This document shows, piece by piece, positions 15,334 through 24,442 of a DNA stretch of 64,000 bases (positions are counted from its first letter, which is position 1; every line of letters begins with the position of its first letter). Origin of the DNA: Methanohalophilus euhalobius (GTDB taxonomy: Archaea; Halobacteriota; Methanosarcinia; Methanosarcinales; Methanosarcinaceae); contig NZ_OBDR01000001.1 of assembly GCF_900215215.1 (NCBI RefSeq), positions 62,001-126,000 on the forward strand. The letters run 5' to 3'. A program made the position numbers and the translations under genes. The notes beneath the pieces were generated by a model. It was given only the letters and a program-made list of their open reading frames with translations, searched no databases and had not been told where the DNA came from.

Positions 15334-18090
15334 TCAAATCGCCAGTGCCTCATTCAATTCATCTATCATCGTGTTCATCTCATTCCCGAAGAGCTGGTAC
15401 ATCCGGCCACGTCCTCCCAGTGCATCAAACGGGGCATAGTCCAAGTCGTCTATTTCCAGATGGAAACTGGTGGCCACGTAATCCCTGATCATTCGCAGCC
15501 AGCCCATCTGGTCCTCATTGAATTTCAGGGTACCGGCCTGCTTATCGAATACCCAGTTCTGGAAATTCCTGCTTACGGTTAAGTCATAGGAAGTCAGTAC
15601 CGGGTCGATCTCGGTAACCCTGCGGATCAGGGAGATCAGGGCTGTGAGTTCGTTCTTCGGGGAATTCCCGTTGACCTCTTCCAGCTGTTCGTAGGCCTGC
15701 CAGACTCTCAACGGAGCCAGGTAGGGCTTCTCAGCTTTTAGTTTTTCCAGCACTTCCTTGATCATCCTGAAAGTGACATCCCTGCGCTGATAGGGCTGGT
15801 TATAGAAAATCTGCAGGGCAGTGATCTCCTCCCGGTTTGCCTCCAGATAGGCCTTGAAATCACTCACCACTTCATCAGCCCTGATCACAGCATCCTCATC
15901 CCACTCCGCTCTCAGGACCGTATCCGTATTTACAGTATCGATGATCTGCTCATGTACTTTGCGCACATTTTCCAGATACTCATTCAACTGGCCGGTAAAG
16001 GTAGCTCTTGCAGTGCTGAATAAATTCCCCCGGGCCTTCTTTCTGGCTTCATCTTCAGAAATTTCCGGCTCTTCTGTCTGAATCGTTTGCGTCTTTGCCT
16101 CGATTACATCCGGGTTGTGGGCATTGAGCAAATCCTTAATGGCCTCATTGATTTCTTTCCCGCCGGTCTTCTCGGCAAAGGTTTCCCGCTCCTGTGGTGT
16201 AATCTGTTTTTCCAATCTGGCCAGCCGGTTGGCCAGGGAAACATACACATCCTCATCCTCTGCTCCGAAGGTGACCGCTCCAAGCAGATCCTTCATAGGT
16301 GTGCCCTTCTTGCGCTCCAGAGACCTGCTGTCGGTCTTCATGGACCTGGTAACACCCACAGCATCCACGATCACAAAATGTGTCTTGGCCGAGATTGACG
16401 AGGGAGTCACCTTCTGCAAATCATCAAAATCCAGGGTGCGTGTACCGCGTCCCTTCATCTGCTCGAAATAATTACGGCTCTTCACATCCCTCATGAACAT
16501 AAGACATTCCAGCGGTTTGACATCCGTGCCGGTAGCAATCATATCCACCGTAACCGCTATTCTGGGATTGTAATCATTCCTGAACTGGGACAGGACGGAT
16601 TTTGGGTCCTCATCCACCTTGTACGTCACCTTCTTGCAGAAAGCATTCCCCTCTCCGAACTCTTCCCGGACGACCTGAATAATATCATCCGCATGACTGT
16701 CCGTCTTTGCAAATATCAGGGTCTTGGGTACCTCTTTTCTGCCCGGGAAAATCTCGGGAAGTTTATTCTTGAAAGTGCGAATTACATTTCGTATCTGGCT
16801 GGGATTAACCACATCCCGGTCCAGCTTATTTGAAGTATATGTGAAATCCTCATCAAGCTGCTCCCAGCGTTTTTTGCGGGACAATTTCTCCCGTTTATCG
16901 ACAAACTCCTCGGCCTTGATCTCTGCTCCGTTTTTAGTGATCTCGGTCTCAATCGTATAAACCTCATAACCCACATTCACTCCATCTGCCACGGCTTCCT
17001 CATGGCTGTACTCGCTCACCACATTCTCATTGAAAAAAGCAAAGGTACGTTTATCCGGTGTAGCCGTCAGGCCGATCAGGAATGCATCAAAGTAATCGAG
17101 AACCTGCTGCCACAGATTGTATATGGAGCGATGGCACTCATCGATAACCACGAAATCAAATTCTTCTATGGGGACATTCTCATTATATACAACCGGCAGG
17201 GGCTCTTTCGATTTCCACTCTTTTTCAGCCGGATTTTCCTCTTCTGATTCCTCGTCCAGTTCTTCATCCTTCAGTATAGAATAAAGTCGCTGTATAGTGG
17301 AGATGCAAACCTGGCTATCCGAGGAAATATAATTGGAAGTCAAGCGCTGCACATTGTAAAGTTCGGTAAATTTGCGGTTATCATCATTGGGTACATAGGC
17401 CATGAATTCCTGTTCAGCCTGTTCTCCCAGATTACGTGTATCCACAAGGAAAAGTATTTTTTTAGCATCGGCAAACTTCAACAATCTGTAAATGAACGTA
17501 ATGGCAGTATAGGTTTTTCCCGATCCTGTAGCCATCTGCACCAGAGCACGGGGACGGTTTTTTTTAAAAGATTCTTCAAGATTGTAAATGGCCCGAATCT
17601 GGCAATCACGTAATCCATCTGTTTTAAAATCGGGCATTTCAAGGAGTCTTTCCTTTAAACTCTTCTCCTGTTTGAGATAATGTAGAAATGTTTCCGGGCG
17701 ATGGAATGAGAAAGCAGGCCTGGACCTTGGTTTTGGGTCCCGGTAATCAGTATATCTTGTAACTTTCCCCGTACTTTCATACACAAAAGGGAGTGGTTCA
17801 TTATTGAGGTACTTCAACTTGCTCGTAGCATATTCAGCTGACTGCTCTTCAACAACAGTGAGGTGGTGCCCCTCCTCTTCCTTTTTGGCCTCGATAACTC
17901 CAACAGGTTTTTGATCCACAAAAAGTACATAATCTGCAGGGCCCACCTCGGTCTGGTATTCCTTTATCGCAACACCGGTTGAAGCGTTCCAATCAAGCTG
18001 ATTCTTAGCCTGTACAGCCCAACCAGAATCATTCAACTTCTTATCTATAAGATCTCTAGCTACCTGTTCGGGTTTTTGGTTGTGGCTCAT
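15334..18090 (-). CDS. hsdR: Type I restriction endonuclease subunit HsdR (EcoEI-like)
   Basis: A 918-residue restriction and translocation subunit. The N-terminal PD-(D/E)XK nuclease shows GPADYVLF and GVIEAKKE. Helicase motifs follow: Walker A MATGSGKTYTAI (about residue 187), DECHRSIYN (about 318), GLTATPDKRT, and IATGTDVKPLEC with MKGRGTRT in the second RecA lobe. The C-terminal region fits the EcoEI R-protein C-terminal domain that docks onto the methyltransferase. All catalytic motifs are present, so the enzyme should be active. It is the first gene of a five-gene operon and its promoter must lie in the AT-rich 18,091-18,300 divergent region. Confidence 0.96.
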   Translation of the reverse strand: MSHNQKPEQVARDLIDKKLNDSGWAVQAKNQLDWNASTGVAIKEYQTEVGPADYVLFVDQKPVGVIEAKKEEEGHHLTVVEEQSAEYATSKLKYLNNEPLPFVYESTGKVTRYTDYRDPKPRSRPAFSFHRPETFLHYLKQEKSLKERLLEMPDFKTDGLRDCQIRAIYNLEESFKKNRPRALVQMATGSGKTYTAITFIYRLLKFADAKKILFLVDTRNLGEQAEQEFMAYVPNDDNRKFTELYNVQRLTSNYISSDSQVCISTIQRLYSILKDEELDEESEEENPAEKEWKSKEPLPVVYNENVPIEEFDFVVIDECHRSIYNLWQQVLDYFDAFLIGLTATPDKRTFAFFNENVVSEYSHEEAVADGVNVGYEVYTIETEITKNGAEIKAEEFVDKREKLSRKKRWEQLDEDFTYTSNKLDRDVVNPSQIRNVIRTFKNKLPEIFPGRKEVPKTLIFAKTDSHADDIIQVVREEFGEGNAFCKKVTYKVDEDPKSVLSQFRNDYNPRIAVTVDMIATGTDVKPLECLMFMRDVKSRNYFEQMKGRGTRTLDFDDLQKVTPSSISAKTHFVIVDAVGVTRSMKTDSRSLERKKGTPMKDLLGAVTFGAEDEDVYVSLANRLARLEKQITPQERETFAEKTGGKEINEAIKDLLNAHNPDVIEAKTQTIQTEEPEISEDEARKKARGNLFSTARATFTGQLNEYLENVRKVHEQIIDTVNTDTVLRAEWDEDAVIRADEVVSDFKAYLEANREEITALQIFYNQPYQRRDVTFRMIKEVLEKLKAEKPYLAPLRVWQAYEQLEEVNGNSPKNELTALISLIRRVTEIDPVLTSYDLTVSRNFQNWVFDKQAGTLKFNEDQMGWLRMIRDYVATSFHLEIDDLDYAPFDALGGRGRMYQLFGNEMNTMIDELNEALAI

Positions 18091-18310
18091 GCGTTTGATC
18101 TCGCTGAAGTAAACTTATTTCTTTAGGATATGGAAATTAATTGTGAATTGGTCTGGATCATTGTATTTATCTATAATATGTTTGTTAATTAAAAGTTTAA
18201 TGATTTTATGCTGTTTTTGTTGGACATGTTCAGAATTTTGATTAAAAATAATTTTTATATCTTGCCTTCCACATATCTATACCATAGTAATTTATTGGGG
18301 TGTGGTCGGT

Positions 18311-19114
18311 GTGCGGTTAATAAACCTTAAAAAAACATCATTAAAACGAAATCCTCGTATAAATGAAAAATGGATACAGGAGCAAATATCTTCCGATCCT
18401 TCAATACTGGGCCTTGGAGATTTGATTCTAAAAGATATAGAACGCAATCATCGAGGTGCTGGCAGGCTTGATCTATTGCTTCAGGACCCTGATTCTTTAA
18501 AAAGATATGAAGTTGAAATTCAATTAGGTAAAACAGATGAATCTCACATAATCAGGACTATCGAATACTGGGATAATGAAAGAAAGAAATATCCACAATA
18601 TGACCATTGTGCTGTGATTATAGCCGAGGATATTACAAGTCGCTTTTTTAATGTAATCCAGCTCTTTAACGGCAACATACCTATTATTGCCATCCAGATG
18701 AATGCTTATGAAGTGGAAAACACTGCCGGCATTGCTCTGACTTTCACAAAGATACTGGATGAATTTGAACTTGACCTTATCGATGAAGATGAAGAAGTAA
18801 CTGAAGTTGTAGATAGATATTATTGGGAAAATAAAGGATCTAAAGAAACAGTGGAACTGGCAGATCGTTTACTTCACTTAATCAAAGAGATCGATCCCAC
18901 TTTTGAACTCAAATATAACAAATACTATATTGGTTTGACAAAAGACGGTTTGGCAGATATTTTTGTAAGTTTTAAGGCAAGGAAAAGTTACCTTATAATG
19001 CGATTAAAACTTGAAGACATCCAAAACGATCTTCTTGAATCAGGCCTGGACCTTAATACGGTTTTAATGAAGATGGACAAAGAATATCATTTCAGGCTGG
19101 TCCTCGCTGGTTAA
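18311..19114 (+). CDS. PD-(D/E)XK nuclease-like protein, unknown function
   Basis: A 267-residue protein divergent from hsdR. Its first half has the layout of a PD-(D/E)XK fold: EKWIQEQI helix, GAGRLDLLLQ with the metal-binding Asp, and RYEVEIQLGK as the E-x-K strand in which Gln replaces the usual Lys. A helix rich in charged residues follows (IRTIEYWDNERKKYP). This resembles NucS-type and other restriction-like nuclease domains. The second half (about 175-267) is unrecognised. GTG 18311 follows ggggtg with good spacing; GTG 18302 is an alternative. Its position beside a restriction operon suggests a role in defence, but catalytic activity is uncertain because of the Gln. Confidence 0.65.
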   Translation: MRLINLKKTSLKRNPRINEKWIQEQISSDPSILGLGDLILKDIERNHRGAGRLDLLLQDPDSLKRYEVEIQLGKTDESHIIRTIEYWDNERKKYPQYDHCAVIIAEDITSRFFNVIQLFNGNIPIIAIQMNAYEVENTAGIALTFTKILDEFELDLIDEDEEVTEVVDRYYWENKGSKETVELADRLLHLIKEIDPTFELKYNKYYIGLTKDGLADIFVSFKARKSYLIMRLKLEDIQNDLLESGLDLNTVLMKMDKEYHFRLVLAG

Positions 19115-19116
19115 GC

Positions 19117-19404
19117 GTACATGGTGGCAGCTGTGTAAGTTGCCATGGTGTTGATGGAAAAGGTGGTGTGCCGATAATGATGGGTACTGCAGTGCCTCCT
19201 GATATCACCTATGAAGCATTGACTGCTGATGCGCACAATGAGGATGAACATGAAGTTCATTCCGTTTATACTGATGAAACCATCAAGACGGCTATTAAAC
19301 AAGGAATTGATCCGTCGGGGGAATGACTGGATTATACGATGCCGCGCTGAGACATGTCCGAAAAGGGTCTCAACGACCTGATTGAATATTTAAAGGCCCT
19401 GTAA
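19117..19404 (+). pseudogene. Remnant of a small c-type cytochrome
   Basis: One frame reads GGSCVSCHGVDGKGGVPIMM, a classic CxxCH haem-binding site. It continues PPDITYEALT, SVYTDETIKTAIKQGIDP, then MPR, a TGA where Trp is normally found, DMSEKGLNDLIEYLKAL and TAA at 19402-19404. A further TGA precedes LDYTMPR. The pattern is that of cytochrome c domains of about 90-100 residues (CHG-x-D-G-x-G-G ... MPRW-x-M-S-x-x-DL-x-D-L-I-x-YL). The 5' end with its signal peptide is missing. Two internal stops and the lost N-terminus make it a pseudogene. Such class I cytochromes are unusual in methanogens, so it may be an acquired gene now decaying. Confidence 0.7.
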
Positions 19405-19443
19405 TTGACCAAAAAATATATTGAAGGATTATTGCCTGCAATC

Positions 19444-19743
19444 TCAGACAATATCCTTCAATGCATTTGCAGCAATATGTACACTTCCTACTCCTGAAAC
19501 ATAATTGGCTATTCGTACTGCCTGCATCACTTCTTCCTTTGTAGCTCCGGCATTGATTGCCTGTGTTGCTAGGTTTCTGACTCCGTTCTCAGCTCCTTTC
19601 GATGCATCAAGTGCCATTGCAATCAGGAATTTATATTGTAAGGGTATGCCTTCTTCGGAGAATGTCAATTCACCGCCTTGCTCGATTAAACCAAACAGAT
19701 CTGGATCTGCTTTCTTTATAGTATTGAGGGGATTACCTGTCAT
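19444..19743 (-). CDS. Carboxymuconolactone decarboxylase family protein without the redox cysteines
   Basis: A 99-residue AhpD/CMD-fold protein. PLQYKFLIAMALDASKG, the helix VRNLATQAINAGATKEEVMQ and the helix with ANYVSGVGSVHIA follow the family layout. The usual CxxC peroxidase site is absent; the protein contains no cysteine. It is therefore unlikely to act as an AhpD-type reductase and may have a structural or decarboxylase-like role. It is small, single-domain and on the minus strand, next to a DUF1059 gene in the same direction. Confidence 0.82.
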   Translation of the reverse strand: MTGNPLNTIKKADPDLFGLIEQGGELTFSEEGIPLQYKFLIAMALDASKGAENGVRNLATQAINAGATKEEVMQAVRIANYVSGVGSVHIAANALKDIV

Positions 19744-19809
19744 TTTGATTGCTCCAGTTATTTTGAATATAAGTATTGTAATACGGATTGATTAATTCAG
19801 ATAATTAAT

Positions 19810-20019
19810 TTATAGTGCACCACATCCACACCCTCGTCCGGTGAGGGTTGATATCCGGTACTTTATCTCCTTAATCTCATCTTCAGACATCTTTTCCAGT
19901 TCTTCTCCATGGACTTGCTTGATGTGGTCAAGCATCTTTTTTTCTACATCTTCCTGTTTGGTTCCTGTAGCCATTAAATTACATTTGAAACCCAAGTCCC
20001 TGCATTTGACTATTTTCAT
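19810..20019 (-). CDS. DUF1059 domain protein
   Basis: A 69-residue protein with the DUF1059 pattern. The N-terminal strand VKCRDLGFKCNLMATGTKQE is followed by the helix MLDHIKQVHGEE and a helix with EDEIKEIKYRI. It ends with the cysteine-rich tail GRGCGCGAL. Cys6, Cys13 and the terminal cysteines could bind metal, but the function of the family is not known. An AGGAGGGCAC ribosome site precedes the ATG. It is transcribed divergently from rtcA. Confidence 0.8.
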   Translation of the reverse strand: MKIVKCRDLGFKCNLMATGTKQEDVEKKMLDHIKQVHGEELEKMSEDEIKEIKYRISTLTGRGCGCGAL

Positions 20020-20132
20020 TCCTGTGCCCTCCTCTATTTAAAAAAAACATTAATTATCCTATAAACCATTTTTGGTTATACAGAAGAGGAGCGTCAGGTA
20101 AAATATTAAATAAAGAAGTATAATTAATTTCT

Positions 20133-21188
20133 ATGTCTGATCCTATCTTAGTAGATGGTTCCACTGGAGAAGGTGGTGGACAGATCATAAGGACCTCTGT
20201 AGCTCTTTCTGCGGTTACAGGGTTACCTGTGAAAATCATCAATATTCGTGCACAAAGGTATGTCCCGGGTTTGCGAGCCCAGCATGTGGCCGCAATTATG
20301 GCGGTTGCACAGTTGTGTAATGCAGAAGTGAGGGGAGTATCGGTAAGTTCAACGGAGATTGAGTTTGTGCCCGGTCCTATAATATCCAATCACATAAAAA
20401 TAGAAATTCCTACAGCAGGTTCAATCGGCCTTGTCCTGCAGGCCCTTCTGATTCCGATAACCATAGCAGATCAAGATGTACAGGTCTCTATTCATGGAGG
20501 TGCCACCTATGGAAAATGGAGTCCGTCTCTTGCTTATATACAGCATGCTCTCTGTCCCATTCTTTCAATGATGGGTTTTCATGTGACTATCCGGATTCTC
20601 AGGGAGGGTTACTATCCTCGTGGAGGAGCTCAGGTTTTGGTCAAGGTAGTACCACCGAAAGATTGCATTAAAGCCATTGATCTTTATGAAAGAGGAAAAC
20701 TGCTGGATATAAAAGGAGTTGCCCATTCGTCCTCGGACCTCGAAAGGGCAGATGTATCTGCAAGGGAAGTTGATGCCATACAGGATTATCTTGCGCAGAG
20801 ATATGAGGTACCAATAAATATTGATGCCCAATATTCACCCTCTTATTCCACCGGATCAGGAGTAACCCTCTGGGCTGTTTTTGAAAATTCTACTATCGGG
20901 ATGGATAGTCTCGGGGAGCGTGGTGTCAAAGCTGAGAAAGTAGGAATCGATGCTGCAAAAAATCTTTCACGATGCATTAGAGCAGGTGCAACAGTTGATG
21001 AATTTATGTGCGATCAAGTGATCCCCTATATGGCACTGGCCAATGGTCAATCGCGCTTTAAAGCAACATCTGTAACCAGTCATGCCAGAACAAATATGGA
21101 TATTGTGAACAGATTCCTGAATGTCAAATTTTCGGTATTAAGAGAGCAAAATTTATGGGTAGTGTGGGTGCAGTCATCAAATAGCTGA
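20133..21188 (+). CDS. rtcA: RNA 3'-terminal phosphate cyclase
   Basis: A 351-residue RtcA, the usual length. The N-terminal GSTGEGGGQIIRTSVALSAV carries the conserved glycine-rich signature. RAQRYVPGLRAQHVAA and YPRGGAQV also fit, as does TSHARTNMDIVNRFL near the C-terminus. The nucleotidyl-accepting His is expected in SVTSHARTN. The enzyme converts RNA 3'-phosphates to 2',3'-cyclic phosphates using ATP. A TATA-like AAATATTAAATAAAG lies about 25 bases before the ATG and there is no ribosome site, so the mRNA is probably leaderless. Confidence 0.95.
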   Translation: MSDPILVDGSTGEGGGQIIRTSVALSAVTGLPVKIINIRAQRYVPGLRAQHVAAIMAVAQLCNAEVRGVSVSSTEIEFVPGPIISNHIKIEIPTAGSIGLVLQALLIPITIADQDVQVSIHGGATYGKWSPSLAYIQHALCPILSMMGFHVTIRILREGYYPRGGAQVLVKVVPPKDCIKAIDLYERGKLLDIKGVAHSSSDLERADVSAREVDAIQDYLAQRYEVPINIDAQYSPSYSTGSGVTLWAVFENSTIGMDSLGERGVKAEKVGIDAAKNLSRCIRAGATVDEFMCDQVIPYMALANGQSRFKATSVTSHARTNMDIVNRFLNVKFSVLREQNLWVVWVQSSNS

Positions 21189-21248
21189 AAGTTAAATGTA
21201 TTGATTAAAATAGGAAGGCGTAAATTAGTGTAACAGGTGGTTGTTTGA

Positions 21249-22664
21249 ATGTTACAATTGTATAATACTTTAACAAGGAAAAAGGAAGTTTTCAAACCTT
21301 TAAAGGAAGATGAAGTTACAATATATGCATGTGGTCCTACGGTGTATAATATTCCGCATATAGGTAATTACCGAACCTTTTTAATGACCGACAATCTGGT
21401 ACGTATCCTGAAGTATTTGGGCTACTCTGTGAATCTTGTAATGAATATAACAGATATCGATGATAAGACTATCCGGGATTCAAAGAAAGCGGGAATGTCC
21501 CTGAAGGAATTTACAGAAAAATATACTGAAGAATTTTTCTGCGGACTTGATATGCTAAACATAAAACGAGCCTCTGCTTATCCCAGGGCCACTGAAAATG
21601 TGGATGGAATGATAGAGCTGGCACAAATACTGATGGAAAAAGGGCTTGCCTATGAAAAGGAGGGTTCGGTGTATTACAGGATTTCGGCTTTTCCGGATTA
21701 TGGTAAGCTTTCAAAACTGAATTTCAATTCAATTAAGATGGGAGCATCGGTTGATGTCGATGAATACGATAAGGATAATCCCCGGGATTTTGTTTTGCTG
21801 AAAGCATCCACACAGGAAGAGATTGAAAGGGGTATTTACTATGAAAGTCCCTGGGGTAAGATCAGGCCCGGATGGCATACTGAATGCTCGGTAATGTCAA
21901 TGAATCATTTTGGACCTTCCCTTGATATTCATACAGGTGGAGTGGACCTGATATTTCCCCATCATGAGAATGAAATTGCCCAGTCTGAAGGGGCTACAGA
22001 TAAACCCTTTGTAAGGTACTGGATACACGGGGAACACCTGATAGTTGACAGCGAGAAAATGAGTAAGTCAAAGGGTAATGTTTTCACTCTCCCAAAACTG
22101 GTTGACAAATATGGGGGAGAAGTTGTGCGCTTCATGTTTATGTCCGTGCATTACAGAAAGAAACTGGATTTTTCCGACTCCTTTGCCCGGCATGCACAAA
22201 ACAGCTATTTCAAACTCAGGGAAACACTGGAAAATCTGAAGTTCGCTATAAAGAGCGCAGATGATAATGAATATCCTTCTGATCAGGAAGTGATAGACCT
22301 GCCTGACAATCTTGAAGATGATTTCAGGAACGCTCTGGAAGATGATATGAACATCCCGAAAGCAATTGCAGTTTATCATGAATTATCCCGTGTTTCCAAC
22401 CAGTATCTTGAAGCCGGCAGGAATAAGGATGTACTTGAAAAACTTCTTTCCCTCTACAGGAAGTTTGCAGATACCCTTGGCCTTTTTGCACAAGAAGGTG
22501 AGGAAGTTCCAGAAAAGATTATGGAGCTTGTAAAGATACGTGAGCAGGCCCGAAATGAGAGGGATTGGGAAACAGCAGATGCTTTAAGGGATAAAATTGT
22601 GCAAGCGGGATTTGTTGTGCAGGATACCTGTGAAGGGCCTAATGTAAAGAGACAAAAGTGCTGA
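21249..22664 (+). CDS. cysS: Cysteinyl-tRNA synthetase
   Basis: A 471-residue class I aminoacyl-tRNA synthetase. [19 protein letters not shown] holds a zinc-binding Cys and the HIGH-like HIGN motif. The remaining zinc ligands lie in HTECS and in [30 protein letters not shown] (about residues 268-280) is the KMSKS loop. A helical anticodon-binding domain ends the protein, which stops with RQKC. It charges tRNA-Cys. An AGGTGGTTG ribosome site precedes the ATG. Many methanogens use the SepRS/SepCysS route, but Methanosarcinales often also carry CysRS, so its presence fits this group. Confidence 0.97.
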   Translation: MLQLYNTLTRKKEVFKPLKEDEVTIYACGPTVYNIPHIGNYRTFLMTDNLVRILKYLGYSVNLVMNITDIDDKTIRDSKKAGMSLKEFTEKYTEEFFCGLDMLNIKRASAYPRATENVDGMIELAQILMEKGLAYEKEGSVYYRISAFPDYGKLSKLNFNSIKMGASVDVDEYDKDNPRDFVLLKASTQEEIERGIYYESPWGKIRPGWHTECSVMSMNHFGPSLDIHTGGVDLIFPHHENEIAQSEGATDKPFVRYWIHGEHLIVDSEKMSKSKGNVFTLPKLVDKYGGEVVRFMFMSVHYRKKLDFSDSFARHAQNSYFKLRETLENLKFAIKSADDNEYPSDQEVIDLPDNLEDDFRNALEDDMNIPKAIAVYHELSRVSNQYLEAGRNKDVLEKLLSLYRKFADTLGLFAQEGEEVPEKIMELVKIREQARNERDWETADALRDKIVQAGFVVQDTCEGPNVKRQKC

Positions 22665-22708
22665 TAAAAAGATTATTTGCACTTCTGTCTTGAGGGTGGA
22701 AAAGTGGA

Positions 22709-23092
22709 TTAATAGTATACCACTGCCACATCATTGCCTTCCCTGTGTACAACCGGATACTGGGCTTTTGGTACCATGACGGTTATGCGTGACCCGCTCA
22801 GATAAATTTCCTCAATACTTGCTCCATCTTTGAATAGAACTTCTATATTGTTGCCGGTAATAGTGGCATTATCAACCCTGGTGCCCCATTCCACCACAAC
22901 ATTGATTGAATCACCATTTATGTACAGATCGATATTTTCCTCGTCATACTGTACGGTTTCCTTGATATTGTCCCCTTTGATTTCTACAACACCGGATTGG
23001 ACTATTGATCGATTTGTGTCGTCTGCACATCCACTGGTAAGTAGTATTGCAGAAAGGACGAAAATAGCAACAATTGATTTTATGAATTTCAT
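22709..23092 (-). CDS. Putative membrane-anchored lipoprotein, DUF3060-like
   Basis: A 127-residue protein with a signal peptide and lipobox-like LLTSGC (Cys about residue 27). The mature part is a series of short beta strands with GDNIKETV, GDSINVVV, GNNIEVLF and SGSRITVMV. Their spacing suggests a small right-handed beta-solenoid like DUF3060 proteins. No catalytic residues are apparent. It is expected to sit on the outer face of the membrane. It is monocistronic and convergent with cysS. Confidence 0.65.
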   Translation of the reverse strand: MKFIKSIVAIFVLSAILLTSGCADDTNRSIVQSGVVEIKGDNIKETVQYDEENIDLYINGDSINVVVEWGTRVDNATITGNNIEVLFKDGASIEEIYLSGSRITVMVPKAQYPVVHREGNDVAVVYY

Positions 23093-23176
23093 TGTTACCT
23101 GTTAACCAATTCAATTATTTAACCATTTTCAGATACCGGTGCTGTCTCTCTTCCATGTAATCATAATACAGTCATT

Positions 23177-23797
23177 TCACGATTTCATATCCCGCATTCT
23201 TCCATCGTTATTTAGCAATTGATCCGTGAAAGATCTAAATTCTTCATCAGGTTTATGTGCAGAAATTCCCAGTATGGTTGAATCAGGGTTAGCATTACGG
23301 AGAAAATCTTTTACATTTCTGATATTTTCATCTTTTGCAGATTCTGTTTTGTTCAAACAGATTATGTCAGCCTCTTTAATCCTGTCGATGGCAAATTTGG
23401 GCAATTTACTAATATCAGTGATGAAAGTTTTAGGATCTACAATATTTACAACAGGAGCAAAAGACATATCCGGAATATTCATCGGTTCCAGGCTTGCTTT
23501 TATCTGGGACGAGGATGCAGTTGATAGAAGTTCGATTATCACAAAATCAGGATTTGATTCACGGGTTGCATTTTTTAAAGTGCTTTCCAGATTGAACCTG
23601 AGACTGCAGGGAACGCAGGCGTTTAGCACTTCTTTTGTGATTATATTTGTGTTTTTGATATCATTATAACTGACTCTTCCTTCCTCGGTAAATATTATAA
23701 CAACCTTTTTCCCCTTATCCGCAAAACTCTTAGCCATTTCCTTTATTGTGGTCGTTTTCCCGCTTCCTGGAAAACCATTTATGATAATTATCTTCAT
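23177..23797 (-). CDS. CobW/HypB-type P-loop GTPase (G3E family)
   Basis: A 206-residue protein beginning MKIIIINGFPGSGKTTTIKE, a clear Walker A. A metal-site-like segment NACVPCSLRF stands where G3E GTPases carry their CxCC motif. DFVIIELLSTAS supplies the Walker B-like strand, and CLNKTES is the guanine-specific NKxD-like motif with E. G3E proteins help insert metals (Ni, Co, Zn) into enzymes. It lacks the C-terminal CobW domain, so it is closer to the short HypB/UreG type. The client protein cannot be deduced. A cupin gene lies 30 bases upstream in the same direction. Confidence 0.8.
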   Translation of the reverse strand: MKIIIINGFPGSGKTTTIKEMAKSFADKGKKVVIIFTEEGRVSYNDIKNTNIITKEVLNACVPCSLRFNLESTLKNATRESNPDFVIIELLSTASSSQIKASLEPMNIPDMSFAPVVNIVDPKTFITDISKLPKFAIDRIKEADIICLNKTESAKDENIRNVKDFLRNANPDSTILGISAHKPDEEFRSFTDQLLNNDGRMRDMKS

Positions 23798-23827
23798 ACA
23801 ACCACACCTTTAATTCATGTAATTTAT

Positions 23828-24139
23828 TTACTTAGTCAGGCACAGAAGTACTGCGAGGTCTTCTTGGGCTTGAAGGGAGTGAGGTGCATTTGCAGGCATG
23901 AAAATGAATGTACCTTCTTCCATTTCGATTTCATTTCCATATAAACGGAAGACACCCTTTCCTTTCAGGACCTGGACCACTCCTGTTTTTGTGGATGTAT
24001 GTTCATCAATATCAGTTCCACCTGCAAGACACATAAGTGTGTAATTATAGGTGTCTGATTTTGTCAGTACTGTACTGAAGATTCCCTCTGTGGGAAATTG
24101 CATCAATTCATTCAAATCTTTTGAAAATCCTTTGTCCAT
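23828..24139 (-). CDS. Cupin domain protein
   Basis: A 103-residue single-domain cupin. The first motif region contains GTDIDEHTS and the second contains GTFIFMPANAPHSLQA. Two His (in DEHTS and APHSL) could be metal ligands, as in small sensor-like cupins. I start at ATG 24139, which follows GAGGTGAAACA; an upstream Met at 24160 is less likely. It probably forms an operon with the downstream GTPase gene. The substrate is unknown. Confidence 0.85.
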   Translation of the reverse strand: MDKGFSKDLNELMQFPTEGIFSTVLTKSDTYNYTLMCLAGGTDIDEHTSTKTGVVQVLKGKGVFRLYGNEIEMEEGTFIFMPANAPHSLQAQEDLAVLLCLTK

Positions 24140-24200
24140 TGTTTCACCTCTTATTATCACAATTTATATTTTAGGCAATTGCAAACTTATCTCTGTATTT

Positions 24201-24320
24201 TTATTTATTTTTCCCGATGTGCCATTTGATCAATAAACCGATACCTATTATAATCAGGACAAATACAAACATACCCACCACAGTATGGTAACCATAACCA
24301 TAGTACCCAAATTCGTTCAT
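24201..24320 (-). CDS. Small single-pass membrane protein (39 aa)
   Basis: A short reading frame starting MNEFGYYGYGYHTVVGMF and continuing with the hydrophobic helix VFVLIIIGIGLLI, then a basic end (KWHIGKNK, TAA at 24203-24201). The ribosome site GGGGAAACTAA precedes the ATG. The aromatic Gly/Tyr-rich head and single helix with positive C-terminus suggest a small integral membrane protein. No family is recognised. It may be cotranscribed with the cupin gene 60 bases downstream. Confidence 0.5.
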   Translation of the reverse strand: MNEFGYYGYGYHTVVGMFVFVLIIIGIGLLIKWHIGKNK

Positions 24321-24442
24321 TTAGTTTCCCCTGCAATAATATATTAAATATACTCTGACAACATGTATTAATTTTGCCTTAATGTCTATGATAGATGCGG
24401 GTTTTGTGGATATTATCTAAAAATGAGTGAAAGGTTAAAACA

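Noticed and set aside
19315-19350. TGA read as tryptophan in the cytochrome c remnant
   Set aside because: One TGA is at a Trp position but the other is not clearly so, the 5' end is missing, and all intact genes here use TGA as a stop. Decay is the simpler explanation.
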